64,000 nt of DNA from Mesorhizobium sp. INR15 (GTDB lineage Bacteria; Pseudomonadota; Alphaproteobacteria; Rhizobiales; Rhizobiaceae), in contig NZ_CP045496.1 of assembly GCF_015500075.1 (NCBI RefSeq), positions 3,792,001 through 3,856,000 on the forward strand, read 5' to 3'. A model generated the notes under the pieces. That model did no database searches, was not told the origin of the DNA, and worked only from the letters and a program-made list of their open reading frames with translations. This document shows, piece after piece, positions 53,117-63,661 of this stretch. The translations under genes were made by a program, and so were the position numbers. Position 1 is the stretch's first letter, and the number at the start of each line of letters is the position of its first letter.

Positions 53117-55180
53117 ATGAACAAGCCGAAGCCTCAGTCCGTCAACTCGACCAACGATCCGTTCCTGTGGCTCGAGGAGAGAACCAGCAAGCAGTCGCTT
53201 GACTGGGTGCATCGCCAGAACGAAGTCACGGTTGCGGAGCTGCAGGGCGATCCGTCCTATCAGGCGTCATTCGAGACCGCGCTCGATCTGATGACCGCCG
53301 AAGACAACATCGCTGTCGGCTCCGCCATCCATGGCCATGTCTACAATTTCTGGCAGGACAAGACCAATGTTCTCGGCCTCTGGCGCCGTACTAGCGTCGC
53401 CTCCTATAAGACCGACAAGCCGCAGTGGGAAACGATCCTTGATTTCGACCAACTGGCGGCGAAAGAGGGCGTGAAATGGGTGTTCAGCGGCGCCAGCCGT
53501 CTTAATCCGGATTTCAGCCGTTGCCTGCTCTCGATGTCGCCGGATGGCGGCGATGCCAGCGAGATGCGCGAATTCGATATCGAGACAAAGGCTTTTGTCG
53601 ATGGCGGTTTTCGCGCGCCGGCTTCCAAGTCAGGTTTTGGTTGGCTGGACCAGGATACGGTGATCGTGTCGGCGGCCTTCGACGCGGCTGACCAGACCGA
53701 ATCCGGCTATCCGCGTGTCATCAAGCTTTGGAAACGCGGCACCGCACTGGAAGAGGCGACATCGATCTTCGAGGCTGAGAAGGAGGACCTCGCCGTGGGT
53801 GCCGCCGTCGAGTTCGATGGTGACAGGCGCTACCTGATCTTGGCGCGGACGCTGAATTTTTTCGCCTCGCACATCTTCCTGCGGTTGGCATCCGGCGAAA
53901 ACAGGCGGCTGCCCATGCCCGACGACATGACCGACACCGCGATCTTCAGGGATCAGCTGGTGTTCGGCGTGCGCAACCCATGGACGGCGCCTGACGGCAC
54001 GATCTGCAAGTCCGATGGCCTCTATTCGCTTGATTTGGCGCATTGGGCCGATACCGGGGCGCTTGGGCCGATCCAGATCTTGCTTGAGCCGGCGCATCGC
54101 GTCTCGATCGCTGGGTTGGCGCGGACGCAGGACCGTCTTTTCATCAACCTAATGGACAATGTGCGCGGCAAGGTCGTCGTCTGCGAGCGCAACGATGGCG
54201 CTTGGACGCTTAAGCCCGTGGCGCTGCCAGAGAACGGCAATGTCGGCATCAGCCATGCCGAGCATTTCGGGTCCAGTGTCTCTTTCTCGTTCACCGATTT
54301 CCTGACGCCCAGCTCGATCATCTGGTCGGACGACAATGGCGAGACGCTGGAGACCGTGAAGGCGCAGCCGGCCCGCTTCGACGCATCGCCGCTCATCTCG
54401 GAACAGTTCGAGGCGCGCTCCAAGGACGGCACGATGATCCCTTATTTCGTCGTACGGCGGCGCGACCAGAAGGGGCCAGTGCCGACGCTGCTCTATGGCT
54501 ATGGCGGTTTCGAAGTGCCTTTGCTCCCCGGCTATGCCGGTGTGCGCGGCAGGCTGTGGCTGGAGAAGGGCAATGCCTATGTGCAGGCCTGTATCCGTGG
54601 CGGCGGCGAGTTCGGCCCGAACTGGCATCAGGCGGCGCTGAAGGGCAATCGCCAGAACGCCTTCGACGATTTCGCCGCGGTCGCGCAGGATGTCGTCAAA
54701 CGCGGCATCGCCACGGCGGCCTCAATCGGTATCCAGGGCGGCTCGAACGGCGGCCTTCTGACCGGCGTTTCCCTGACGCAGCATCCCGAGCTTTTTGGCG
54801 CGGTCATCATCGAAGTGCCGCTGCTGGACATGCTGCGCTATACCGAGCTGCCGCCCGGCGCCTCCTGGATGGCCGAGTATGGCGACCCGGCCAAGCCGGA
54901 GGATGCCGCCTGGCTTGCCGCCTATTCGCCCTACCAGCATGTCAAAGCCGGTGCCGCCTATCCGCCGGTGCTGTTGACCACCTCGACCGCTGACGACCGC
55001 GTTCATCCTGGTCATGCCCGCAAGATGGCGGCGCGGCTGCAGGAAGCCGGACACGGCAAGACCTTGTTCTTCGAGGAGACCGAGGGTGGTCATGGCGGCC
55101 GTGGCGATCGCCGGCCGCAGGCGGCACAGACGGCGATGAAGTATGTCTTCCTGCAGAGGGCGTTGAGCGCCAAGGCCTGA
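53117..55180 (+). CDS. Prolyl oligopeptidase family serine peptidase (S9A)
   Basis: A 687-residue peptidase with an N-terminal beta-propeller (residues ~70-420) and a C-terminal alpha/beta hydrolase domain. The nucleophile elbow is GIQGGSNGGLLTG (Ser), the Asp lies near STADDRVHP, and the His is in EGGHGGRG. ATG 53117 has GGAGAG 3-4 nt upstream. Family members cleave short peptides after proline. Since proline betaine is among the possible substrates nearby, processing of Pro-containing peptides is conceivable, but only as inference. Confidence 0.87.
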   Translation: MNKPKPQSVNSTNDPFLWLEERTSKQSLDWVHRQNEVTVAELQGDPSYQASFETALDLMTAEDNIAVGSAIHGHVYNFWQDKTNVLGLWRRTSVASYKTDKPQWETILDFDQLAAKEGVKWVFSGASRLNPDFSRCLLSMSPDGGDASEMREFDIETKAFVDGGFRAPASKSGFGWLDQDTVIVSAAFDAADQTESGYPRVIKLWKRGTALEEATSIFEAEKEDLAVGAAVEFDGDRRYLILARTLNFFASHIFLRLASGENRRLPMPDDMTDTAIFRDQLVFGVRNPWTAPDGTICKSDGLYSLDLAHWADTGALGPIQILLEPAHRVSIAGLARTQDRLFINLMDNVRGKVVVCERNDGAWTLKPVALPENGNVGISHAEHFGSSVSFSFTDFLTPSSIIWSDDNGETLETVKAQPARFDASPLISEQFEARSKDGTMIPYFVVRRRDQKGPVPTLLYGYGGFEVPLLPGYAGVRGRLWLEKGNAYVQACIRGGGEFGPNWHQAALKGNRQNAFDDFAAVAQDVVKRGIATAASIGIQGGSNGGLLTGVSLTQHPELFGAVIIEVPLLDMLRYTELPPGASWMAEYGDPAKPEDAAWLAAYSPYQHVKAGAAYPPVLLTTSTADDRVHPGHARKMAARLQEAGHGKTLFFEETEGGHGGRGDRRPQAAQTAMKYVFLQRALSAKA

Positions 55181-55447
55181 GCAGCCGTCGACGTGCGCAA
55201 AAGACAGGGCAAAGGGTGGTTCACGTTGACCATTCTTTGCTCTAAGGTGCCGCCCATGGCTACCGTGGCGACATTGGCTGGCGAATTTGGGCTCCGCGCG
55301 TTCAGGATCGCGGTGACTCCGTCGCCGCGCACGCTGCGCGCCGAGCTTTTGCGGCTGTGCGCCCGAATCGGCTATTCGCCGCCCGCCGCCCTCTGACGAA
55401 TCCGCCCCCGGCGCTGCCGGATTGATTCCAGAGGAAAGATCAAAGAC

Positions 55448-56827
55448 ATGACCTATCAAAACTATTCGCTGAAGCAGCTTCAGCAGATCGACGCCGCGCA
55501 TCACCTGCATCCGTTCACCGACCACAAGGAATTGCGCGAGGCCGGCTCGCGCATCATCACCCATGCCAATGGGCCGTTCATCTATGATTCCGAAGGGGCT
55601 GAAATCCTCGACGGCATGGCCGGGCTCTGGTGCGTCAACATCGGCTATGGCCGTGATGAACTGGCCGAGGCCGCCTATACCCAGATGAAGGAATTGCCCT
55701 ACTACAATTCCTTCTTCAAATGCTCGACCCCGACCCCGGTGCTTCTGTCCAAGAAGCTGGCCGAGATCGCGCCGAAGCACGTCAACCAGGTGTTTTATGG
55801 TTCGTCCGGCTCGGAGGCCAATGACACGGCGCTGCGCCTTGTCCGCCATTACTGGGTGCTGGAAGGCAAGCCCGAGAAGAACCGCATCATCTCGCGCAAG
55901 ATGGCCTATCACGGGTCGACCGTTGCCGGCACCTCGCTGGGCGGCATGGACGGCATGCACAAGCAACTCGGCGGCGCCGTGCCCAACATCGTCCATGTGA
56001 TGATGCCTTACGCCTACGAATTGGCCTTGCCTGGCGAAAGCGACGATGATTTCGGCCTGCGCGCAGCCAAGGCGGTTGAGGATGCGATCCTCGAGGCCGG
56101 GGCCGACAAGGTTGCCGCGTTCATCGGTGAGCCGGTGATGGGGGCAGGCGGCGTCAAGATCCCGCCGGTCAGCTATTGGCCGGAAGTGCAGCGCATCTGC
56201 CGCAAATATGATGTGCTGCTGATGCTGGACGAGGTCATCACCGGCTATGGCCGCACCGGCGAATGGTTCGCCGCACAGACGCTCGGCATCGAGCCGGATA
56301 CGATCACCACCGCCAAGGCGCTGACATCAGGCTATCAGCCGCTGTCGGCGCTGCTGGTTGGCGACCGCATCGCATCGACCCTGGTCGAGAAGGGTGGCGA
56401 GTTCAATCACGGCTACACCTATTCCGGTCATCCGGTGGCCTGCGCGGTGGCGCTGAAGAACCTTGAGATCATCGAACGGGAAGGGCTGGTCGACCGTGTC
56501 AGGGACGACACCGGCCCTTACTTCGCCAAGGCGCTGCAGGAACGCATCGCCGGACATGATCTGGTTGGCGAGGTGCGCTCTATCGGCCTGATGGGGGCGA
56601 TCGAGATCGTCAAGGACAAGGCAACCAAAGAGCGCTTCCTGCCCGCGGGCAGTGCAGCGGTGACGGTTCGCGACCATGCGATCGCGCAGGGCATGATGCT
56701 GCGCGCCACCGGCGACACGATGATCCTGTCGCCGCCGCTGATCTGGACCCGCGACACCATCGACATGGCTTGCGATCGCATCGCCAGGGCGCTGGACCTG
56801 GCGCAGGCCGATCTGCACAAGCGCTAA
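55448..56827 (+). CDS. Class III omega-amino-acid:pyruvate-type aminotransferase
   Basis: A 459-residue class III PLP aminotransferase with GSSGSEANDTALRLVR, the DE pair LLMLDEVITGYGRTG, and the PLP lysine in TTAKALTSGYQP. This family includes beta-alanine, 4-aminobutyrate, taurine and (S)-3-amino-isobutyrate aminotransferases. It lies 3 kb from mmsB and an isobutyryl-type acyl-CoA dehydrogenase. That makes a valine/pyrimidine-linked amine possible, but not provable. The 267 bp before it contain no convincing gene. A hairpin follows the stop. Confidence 0.85.
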   Translation: MTYQNYSLKQLQQIDAAHHLHPFTDHKELREAGSRIITHANGPFIYDSEGAEILDGMAGLWCVNIGYGRDELAEAAYTQMKELPYYNSFFKCSTPTPVLLSKKLAEIAPKHVNQVFYGSSGSEANDTALRLVRHYWVLEGKPEKNRIISRKMAYHGSTVAGTSLGGMDGMHKQLGGAVPNIVHVMMPYAYELALPGESDDDFGLRAAKAVEDAILEAGADKVAAFIGEPVMGAGGVKIPPVSYWPEVQRICRKYDVLLMLDEVITGYGRTGEWFAAQTLGIEPDTITTAKALTSGYQPLSALLVGDRIASTLVEKGGEFNHGYTYSGHPVACAVALKNLEIIEREGLVDRVRDDTGPYFAKALQERIAGHDLVGEVRSIGLMGAIEIVKDKATKERFLPAGSAAVTVRDHAIAQGMMLRATGDTMILSPPLIWTRDTIDMACDRIARALDLAQADLHKR

Positions 56828-56839
56828 AAAGCAGACTAA

Positions 56840-56870
56840 GACCGGGCGTCCTTGATCGGGGCGCCCGGTC
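56840..56870 (+). terminator. Rho-independent-like terminator after the aminotransferase
   Basis: A perfect 9-bp GC stem (GACCGGGCG/CGCCCGGTC) with a 13-nt loop 12 nt after the stop. The tail is only TCTTCG, so efficiency may be modest. Confidence 0.65.
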
Positions 56871-56966
56871 TCTTCGCAGAAACCGCCGCGACATGGAACG
56901 AATGCTACGCTTGGCGCGTAGTGTGTCAGGCAGCGGCCAGCACGGCCGCGACAAGGGGTTTGTTTC

Positions 56967-57332
56967 ATGAGCAGAACGGGCAAGGGCAGACGCACCCGAG
57001 AGGCTGCCGCGATCGGCGGCGACCTGATGCTGGCACCGATGGTGGCGATGATGCGCCTGCCTTTGATGGCGATGGATGCGCAAAGCAGCCGGCCATGGGG
57101 CACCGAGACCGCGCGGGCTGTAAACGAGAAGACCGTGGCCTTGGCGGAAGGTGTGTTCGCGGCACAGATGTCATTTCTGCAGTCGGCATCGCGGTTCTGG
57201 CCGGAGGTCTTTTCCGGCCGCACGCCGTCTCTGTTCAACGGCGTGGCGGCGGAGCAGTCGATCAGCGCCGCGCTGAAGCCGGCGAGCCGTACCGTGAAGG
57301 CCAATTTTCGCCGGTTGTCCAACAAGGCCTGA
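56967..57332 (+). CDS. Small hypothetical protein of 121 residues
   Basis: A 121-residue protein with a basic N-terminus (MSRTGKGRRTREAA), a hydrophobic Met-rich stretch (MLAPMVAMMRLPLMAM) and a helical C-terminal half (TARAVNEKTVALAEGVFAAQ). It is somewhat like phasin-type polyhydroxyalkanoate-associated helices, but I am not confident of that. No family assigned. It stands alone between an aminotransferase and a membrane protein. Confidence 0.55.
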   Translation: MSRTGKGRRTREAAAIGGDLMLAPMVAMMRLPLMAMDAQSSRPWGTETARAVNEKTVALAEGVFAAQMSFLQSASRFWPEVFSGRTPSLFNGVAAEQSISAALKPASRTVKANFRRLSNKA

Positions 57333-57406
57333 TCAAGCGGCGGCCTTGCGCATATCTCTCCTTGAGGTCTAGAACCCGCCGAGGCAGTTTGCCTATTGGG
57401 GGAATC

Positions 57407-58051
57407 ATGGCCGGACAACCGCTGAACCAGCCCGCCGAAATTCCGGCCGAGCTTGACCGCTGGAATTGGGGCGCTTTCTTCCTCAACTGGATCTGGGGCA
57501 TCGGCAACAGCACCTTCATTGCGCTGCTAGCACTGATCCCGGGCGTCAACATCATCATGATCATCGTGCTGGGCGCGCGGGGCAGCCGCTGGGCGTGGAA
57601 GAACCGCGCGTGGCGCGACGCGGAACAGTTCCGCAAGACACAGCGCAACTGGGCAATCGCCGGACTGCTCGTCTGGGTCGTGGCGCTCGGCGGACTTGCC
57701 GTCACGATCGGCAGCATCCCCTACATCCTGAAGGGCAGCGACGCCTATCACATGACGATGGATGCCGTCCGTGCCGACGACCGTGTCAAGGCGGCGATCG
57801 GTGACGATCTGGCCGCCAATTTCTGGATCGGCGGCAGCATCAATGTCAACGCAAATGGCACTGGCGCGGCGCAGCTCAGCATTCCGGTCCACGGCGCCAA
57901 GGGAAAAGGCACCGTGTATTCAACCGCCATTCGCACGGCCGGAACATGGAGCCAGCGCCTGCTTGTCGTCAGGGTTGATGGTGTCGAGGCGCCAATCGTT
58001 CTGCTCAATGAAGATCATGTTCCGATCCCGAATGCAGCGATCGGAATATAG
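57407..58051 (+). CDS. Membrane protein with DUF805-like lead and Coa1/Tim21-like domain
   Basis: A 214-residue protein. Residues ~18-60 hold an aromatic, hydrophobic segment (WNWGAFFLNWIWGIGNSTFI) and a second helix. A third helix at ~83-103 precedes an outer domain (VKAAIGDDLAANFWIGGSINVN...GTVYSTAIRTAG) of the cytochrome-oxidase-assembly Coa1 type. ATG 57407 has GGGGGAA 4 nt upstream. Coa1-like domains are of uncertain role in bacteria. The 278 bp after it contain only a weak hairpin near 58087-58108. Confidence 0.65.
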   Translation: MAGQPLNQPAEIPAELDRWNWGAFFLNWIWGIGNSTFIALLALIPGVNIIMIIVLGARGSRWAWKNRAWRDAEQFRKTQRNWAIAGLLVWVVALGGLAVTIGSIPYILKGSDAYHMTMDAVRADDRVKAAIGDDLAANFWIGGSINVNANGTGAAQLSIPVHGAKGKGTVYSTAIRTAGTWSQRLLVVRVDGVEAPIVLLNEDHVPIPNAAIGI

Positions 58052-58329
58052 GGCTGCCGGAAGCAGAGCTGGCATAAACGCAAAAACCGCGCTCCATCGG
58101 GAACGCGGCTTTGCCAGATACGCATGGCGCTTCGCTACTGAAACACTGCGAAACTTACGGGCTCCGGTACGCGAGACCTGATCCGGAGCGCCGGGCGGAT
58201 GCGATATGTCCGCCTCGAAGTCCGTTGTATAGGGACATCGTTACCGGGGAGTTATCGAGAGCTTAAGCAAACCTAAATTTGGCCTGTTTGTCGCGAAATC
58301 GGCGAAAAAAGCGCAGCCATATGAGCCGC

Positions 58330-59214
58330 TTATCGATTTTCGCCACGCAAGAAATTAATGATGCCGGAAAAATCGGCGCCGCCGTTCCCTTGCGCGTTGA
58401 ACAGTGCGTAGAGCTGCGCTGCCTCGGCGCCAAGCGGTGTCACCGCCCCGGAACCCTGGGCTGCTTCCTGCGCCAGCTTCAGATCTTTCAGCATCAGGGC
58501 GGCGGCAAAGCCGGGCTTGTAGTCGCGGTTGGCGGGCGAGGTCGGCACCGGGCCGGGTACGGGGCAATAGGTGGTCAGCGACCAGCACTGGCCGGACGAG
58601 GTCGAGGCGACATCGAACAGCGCTTGGTGCGACAGTCCGAGTTTTTCCGCCAGCACAAAGGCCTCGGCAACGCCGATCATCGAAATGCCGAGGATCATGT
58701 TGTTGCAGATCTTGGCAGCCTGGCCAGCGCCGCCGTCGCCGCAATGGACGACGCGGCCGGCCATGGGCTTCAGCACCGGTTCGGCGGCGGCGAAGGCATC
58801 CTTTGAGCCGCCGGCCATGAAGGTCAGCGTTCCCGCGCTGGCGCCACCGGTGCCGCCCGATACCGGCGCGTCGATCGACAGCAACCCATTCTTGCTGGCG
58901 ATGGCGTGCGCCTTTCGCGCCGATTCAACGTCGATGGTGGAGGAATCGATGAACAGCGCGCCGCTTTTTGCTTTCGGCGCGATGTCTTCATAGACGGACA
59001 GAACATGCTTGCCGGCGGGCAGCATGGTGATGACCACATCGGCGTCCTTCACCGCGGCCAGCGCATTGGCCATGATGACGACACCATGCTCGCGGGCAAC
59101 CACCAGGTTCTCCGGCATCAGGTCGAAGCCATGCACGGTGTGCCCAGCCTTGACCAGATTGGCGGCCATTGGATTGCCCATGTTGCCGAGGCCGATGAAG
59201 GCGATCGTGGTCAT
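58330..59214 (-). CDS. mmsB: 3-hydroxyisobutyrate dehydrogenase
   Basis: A 294-residue beta-hydroxyacid dehydrogenase: TIAFIGLGNMGNPMAANLVK (NAD-binding, GxGxMG), the substrate loop DAPVSGGTGGASAGTL, and catalytic lysine in GGAGQAAKICNNM. It oxidises 3-hydroxyisobutyrate in valine catabolism. ATG 59214 has GGAG about 8 nt upstream. The 5' region is unusual, with twelve copies of a 7-bp repeat only 23 nt before the start. The likely operon partner, an isobutyryl-type acyl-CoA dehydrogenase, is separated from it by the four-helix-bundle cassette. Confidence 0.92.
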   Translation of the reverse strand: MTTIAFIGLGNMGNPMAANLVKAGHTVHGFDLMPENLVVAREHGVVIMANALAAVKDADVVITMLPAGKHVLSVYEDIAPKAKSGALFIDSSTIDVESARKAHAIASKNGLLSIDAPVSGGTGGASAGTLTFMAGGSKDAFAAAEPVLKPMAGRVVHCGDGGAGQAAKICNNMILGISMIGVAEAFVLAEKLGLSHQALFDVASTSSGQCWSLTTYCPVPGPVPTSPANRDYKPGFAAALMLKDLKLAQEAAQGSGAVTPLGAEAAQLYALFNAQGNGGADFSGIINFLRGENR

Positions 59215-59236
59215 TATAGAGCTCCGTGATTGGTGT

Positions 59237-60908
<1,672 letters not shown>

Positions 60909-61046
60909 GGCGTGCTCCCTGATGTTTTCGGCCCGTTGGCCTGTCGTTTTTGGCTTTGCGCGGGCACCAATCTAGACCAATGATGCCGCCGCGCAACCCG
61001 ACCATCCGCGGACCGGCTGTGCGTGGATCGATGTTCGGACGGAGAC

Positions 61047-61661
61047 ATGACAACAAAATTCGATGAGCTGCTTGAAGATTTCCGTGGCTATCTCGGCACA
61101 GTGGAGGATGCGCTGGTGCGAGATGCCGTCGCACGAATTGACTGGGACATGTCCGCCCGCGCGCTCGAACCGCACCCTCTAGCCTGCCTGTGTCACCTCG
61201 ACCGCGCTGCTGAACTGGCGCCGTTGGAGGCCAAGCCGCTGGTGCGCTTGCTTGCCGAGCACGGCGCCGACTTTCGCTGGGGCCAGACTTACAGTGAAGC
61301 CGATTTCGGCAAGGATTTCATCGACAATTATGGCTGGCTGGAGGTTTTTGGCACACGCGGTGCCTTCGCCAATGACACGGTGGCGGCCGGTTTGCTGATT
61401 CTCGGGCCCGGCATCGTCTACCCCGACCATCACCACATTGCCGAGGAGATCTACATTCCGCTGACCGGCGGCACCGAATGGCGCATGGGCGAAGGGACTT
61501 TTCAGACGCGCACGGCGGGCGAGGTGATCCACCACAAGTCCAATGTCAGCCATGCCATGCGCACGGGCCGGGAGCCCTTGCTGGCGCTCTACATCTGGCG
61601 CGGCGGACCATTGGCGCAGAAATCCGACATCACCGGAACCGTGGCGCAGGGCAGGGACTGA
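61047..61661 (+). CDS. Cupin-type DMSP lyase family protein (DddL/Q/W-like)
   Basis: A 204-residue protein with a C-terminal cupin. H130, E134 and Y136 (HHHIAEEIYIPLTGG) and H169 (NVSHAMRT) match the metal-ligand pattern H-x3-E-x-Y...H of DddQ-type lyases as I recall it. DddQ-like enzymes cleave DMSP to DMS and acrylate. This is unrelated in fold to the DddP-like protein at 44364-45725. ATG 61047 has GGAG only 2 nt upstream; GTG 61023 is an alternative. It overlaps cobQ by one base, an odd pairing, so substrate assignment is uncertain. Confidence 0.75.
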   Translation: MTTKFDELLEDFRGYLGTVEDALVRDAVARIDWDMSARALEPHPLACLCHLDRAAELAPLEAKPLVRLLAEHGADFRWGQTYSEADFGKDFIDNYGWLEVFGTRGAFANDTVAAGLLILGPGIVYPDHHHIAEEIYIPLTGGTEWRMGEGTFQTRTAGEVIHHKSNVSHAMRTGREPLLALYIWRGGPLAQKSDITGTVAQGRD

Positions 61662-63130
61662 TGGTCAGGGCGATCATGCTGCAAGGCACCGGCTCGGATG
61701 TCGGCAAGACGGTGCTGGTCGCCGGCCTCTGCCGGGCAGCGAGGAAGCGCGGGCTGAAGGTGCGCCCGTTCAAGCCGCAGAACATGTCGAACAATGCCGC
61801 CGTCGCGGATATTCCTGGCGAGGCGGGCGGCGGCGAAATCGGCCGTGGGCAATGGCTGCAGGCGATTGCTTGCGGTGTCGCGCCTACAGTCCACATGAAC
61901 CCGGTGCTGCTGAAGCCGCAGACCGATGTCGGCGCGCAGGTCATCGTGCAAGGCAAGGTTTTCGGCGAGGCCCGGGCACGCGACTATCAGGCGCTCAAGG
62001 GCCAGTTGATGGACGCGGTGCTGGATTCCTGGGCCAAGGTCGGTGAGGGTGCCGATCTTGTCATCGTCGAAGGCGCGGGCTCGCCCGCCGAGATCAACCT
62101 GCGAAGCCGCGACATTGCCAATATGGGCTTTGCGACACGCGCCAATGTGCCGGTGGTGCTGGTCGGCGATATCGACCGTGGTGGCGTCATCGCCTCGGTC
62201 GCGGGCACGCATCTGATCCTGCCGGAAGAAGACCGGCGCATGATCGTCGGCTATCTCATCAACAAGTTCCGTGGCGACGTCACGCTGTTCGATGACGGCA
62301 TCAGGTCGATCGACGAATTCACGGGATGGCGCTGCTTCGGCGTCGTGCCATGGTTGAAAGCGGCGGCGCGATTGCCTTCAGAGGACTCCGTCGTGCTGGA
62401 GCGGTTGGCGTTGGCCGAGAAGCGCGCGCTGAAAGTGGCGGTGCCGATGCTGGGCCGTATCGCCAATTTCGACGATCTTGATCCGCTCAAAGCCGAGCCG
62501 CAGGTCGAAGTCGTCTTCGTGCCACCTGGCCAGCGCTTGCCTTACGATGCCGGGCTGGTGGTCATTCCCGGTTCGAAATCGACCATCGGCGATCTCCTGA
62601 AATTCCGCGAGAATGGCTGGGACCGTGATCTCCTCGCGCATGCCAGGCGTGGTGGTCATGTCGTCGGCATCTGCGGCGGCTTCCAGATGCTTGGCCGCAT
62701 CGTGCGTGACCCCGATGGCATCGAGGGCAGCGTCACCGAGACAGAAGGTCTTGGCCTGCTCGACGTCGAGACGGTGATGGAGCCGGAGAAGACGGTGCGC
62801 AATGTCAAGGCGCGCTCGGTGCCTTTCAACCTGCCGCTCGAAGGCTACGAAATCCACCTTGGCCGCACCACCGGTCCGGACACGCTGCGCCCATCCGCCG
62901 TCATCAACAACGTCGATGACGGCGCCATGTCCGCCGACGGCAAGGTGATGGGTACATACCTGCACGGGCTGTTCGGCGCCGACGCGTTCAGGACAAGGTT
63001 TCTCGAAAGCCTGGGCGTGCAGGGCGGTGGCATCGACTATCGCGCCGAAGTCGAGCGGGCGCTGGACGAGATCGCCGCCGAACTGGAAACCCATCTCGAC
63101 TGCGACGCGATCTTTGGCCTGGCGCGGTAG
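61661..63130 (+). CDS. cobQ: Cobyric acid synthase
   Basis: A 489-residue glutamine amidotransferase: MLQGTGSDVGKTVLVAGLC (ATP/phosphate loop), VEGAGSPAEINL and VGDIDRGGVIASV in the synthetase half, and GICGGFQMLGR with the catalytic Cys in the C-terminal amidotransferase half. It amidates adenosyl-cobyrinic acid a,c-diamide to cobyric acid, using Gln and ATP. ATG overlaps the cupin stop by one base. It supplies the cobamide cofactor needed by the corrinoid methyl-transfer system in this window. Confidence 0.95.
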   Translation: MVRAIMLQGTGSDVGKTVLVAGLCRAARKRGLKVRPFKPQNMSNNAAVADIPGEAGGGEIGRGQWLQAIACGVAPTVHMNPVLLKPQTDVGAQVIVQGKVFGEARARDYQALKGQLMDAVLDSWAKVGEGADLVIVEGAGSPAEINLRSRDIANMGFATRANVPVVLVGDIDRGGVIASVAGTHLILPEEDRRMIVGYLINKFRGDVTLFDDGIRSIDEFTGWRCFGVVPWLKAAARLPSEDSVVLERLALAEKRALKVAVPMLGRIANFDDLDPLKAEPQVEVVFVPPGQRLPYDAGLVVIPGSKSTIGDLLKFRENGWDRDLLAHARRGGHVVGICGGFQMLGRIVRDPDGIEGSVTETEGLGLLDVETVMEPEKTVRNVKARSVPFNLPLEGYEIHLGRTTGPDTLRPSAVINNVDDGAMSADGKVMGTYLHGLFGADAFRTRFLESLGVQGGGIDYRAEVERALDEIAAELETHLDCDAIFGLAR

Positions 63131-63139
63131 CCTCCGTTT

Positions 63140-63559
63140 CTAGGCCTTTTCTCCAACCTTCGGCCAATAGGTGCCGAAGGACCAGATATTGCCTTCCGGA
63201 TCACGGCAGATGAATTCGCGGCTGCCATAGTCGCGGTCGTTCAGCTCTTCGAGGATTTCGGCGCCGGCCTTCTTCGCTTTGGCATAAGCTGCATCCGCGT
63301 CATCGACGGCGACATAGATCGCCTTGCCGCCGCTGGTGCCGGGCATCCCGACCATCTTGCCGAACCTGTCTTCGCGCGCGGTGCCCATCATGATCACCGA
63401 GGAGCCGAAGACCAGTTCGGCATGGTGCACGACATCGCCCTGGCCATGACGCTCGCGGACGGTGAAGCCGAAAGCCTCGCCCAGCCAGTCGATCATTTCA
63501 GAGGCATTCCTGTAGCGCAGCGTCGGGTAGAGCCGTGGCGGTTCACTTGATGCGGGCAT
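63140..63559 (-). CDS. VOC-family (glyoxalase/bleomycin-resistance-like) protein
   Basis: A 139-residue vicinal-oxygen-chelate protein (LRYRNASEMIDWLGEAFGF, VYVAVDDADAAYAKAKKAG-like second module, then DRDYGSREFICRDPEGNIW). This is typical of PhnB/YdfO-like VOC proteins with diverse roles. ATG 63559 is the natural start. It is convergent with cobQ (9-bp gap). Function unknown beyond the fold. Confidence 0.85.
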   Translation of the reverse strand: MPASSEPPRLYPTLRYRNASEMIDWLGEAFGFTVRERHGQGDVVHHAELVFGSSVIMMGTAREDRFGKMVGMPGTSGGKAIYVAVDDADAAYAKAKKAGAEILEELNDRDYGSREFICRDPEGNIWSFGTYWPKVGEKA

Positions 63560-63661
63560 GACATTCTCCTTCGTTGGGTTGGTCGATAACCCACTCTGGG
63601 CGAAGGCCGCTCAGGCGTCTTGAAGAAATGTTACCTGCATTCGCGGAAAGGAGCGGCAGAT

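Noticed and set aside
55256..55396. Possible 46-residue gene before the omega-aminotransferase
   Set aside because: It has no recognised family, no good SD and an Arg/Ala/Leu-rich composition expected by chance in GC-rich DNA. The 267-bp gap is left as intergenic.
58087..58108. Terminator after the Coa1-like gene
   Set aside because: The stem is only 5 bp with a mismatch and a short T run, so it is not strong enough to call.
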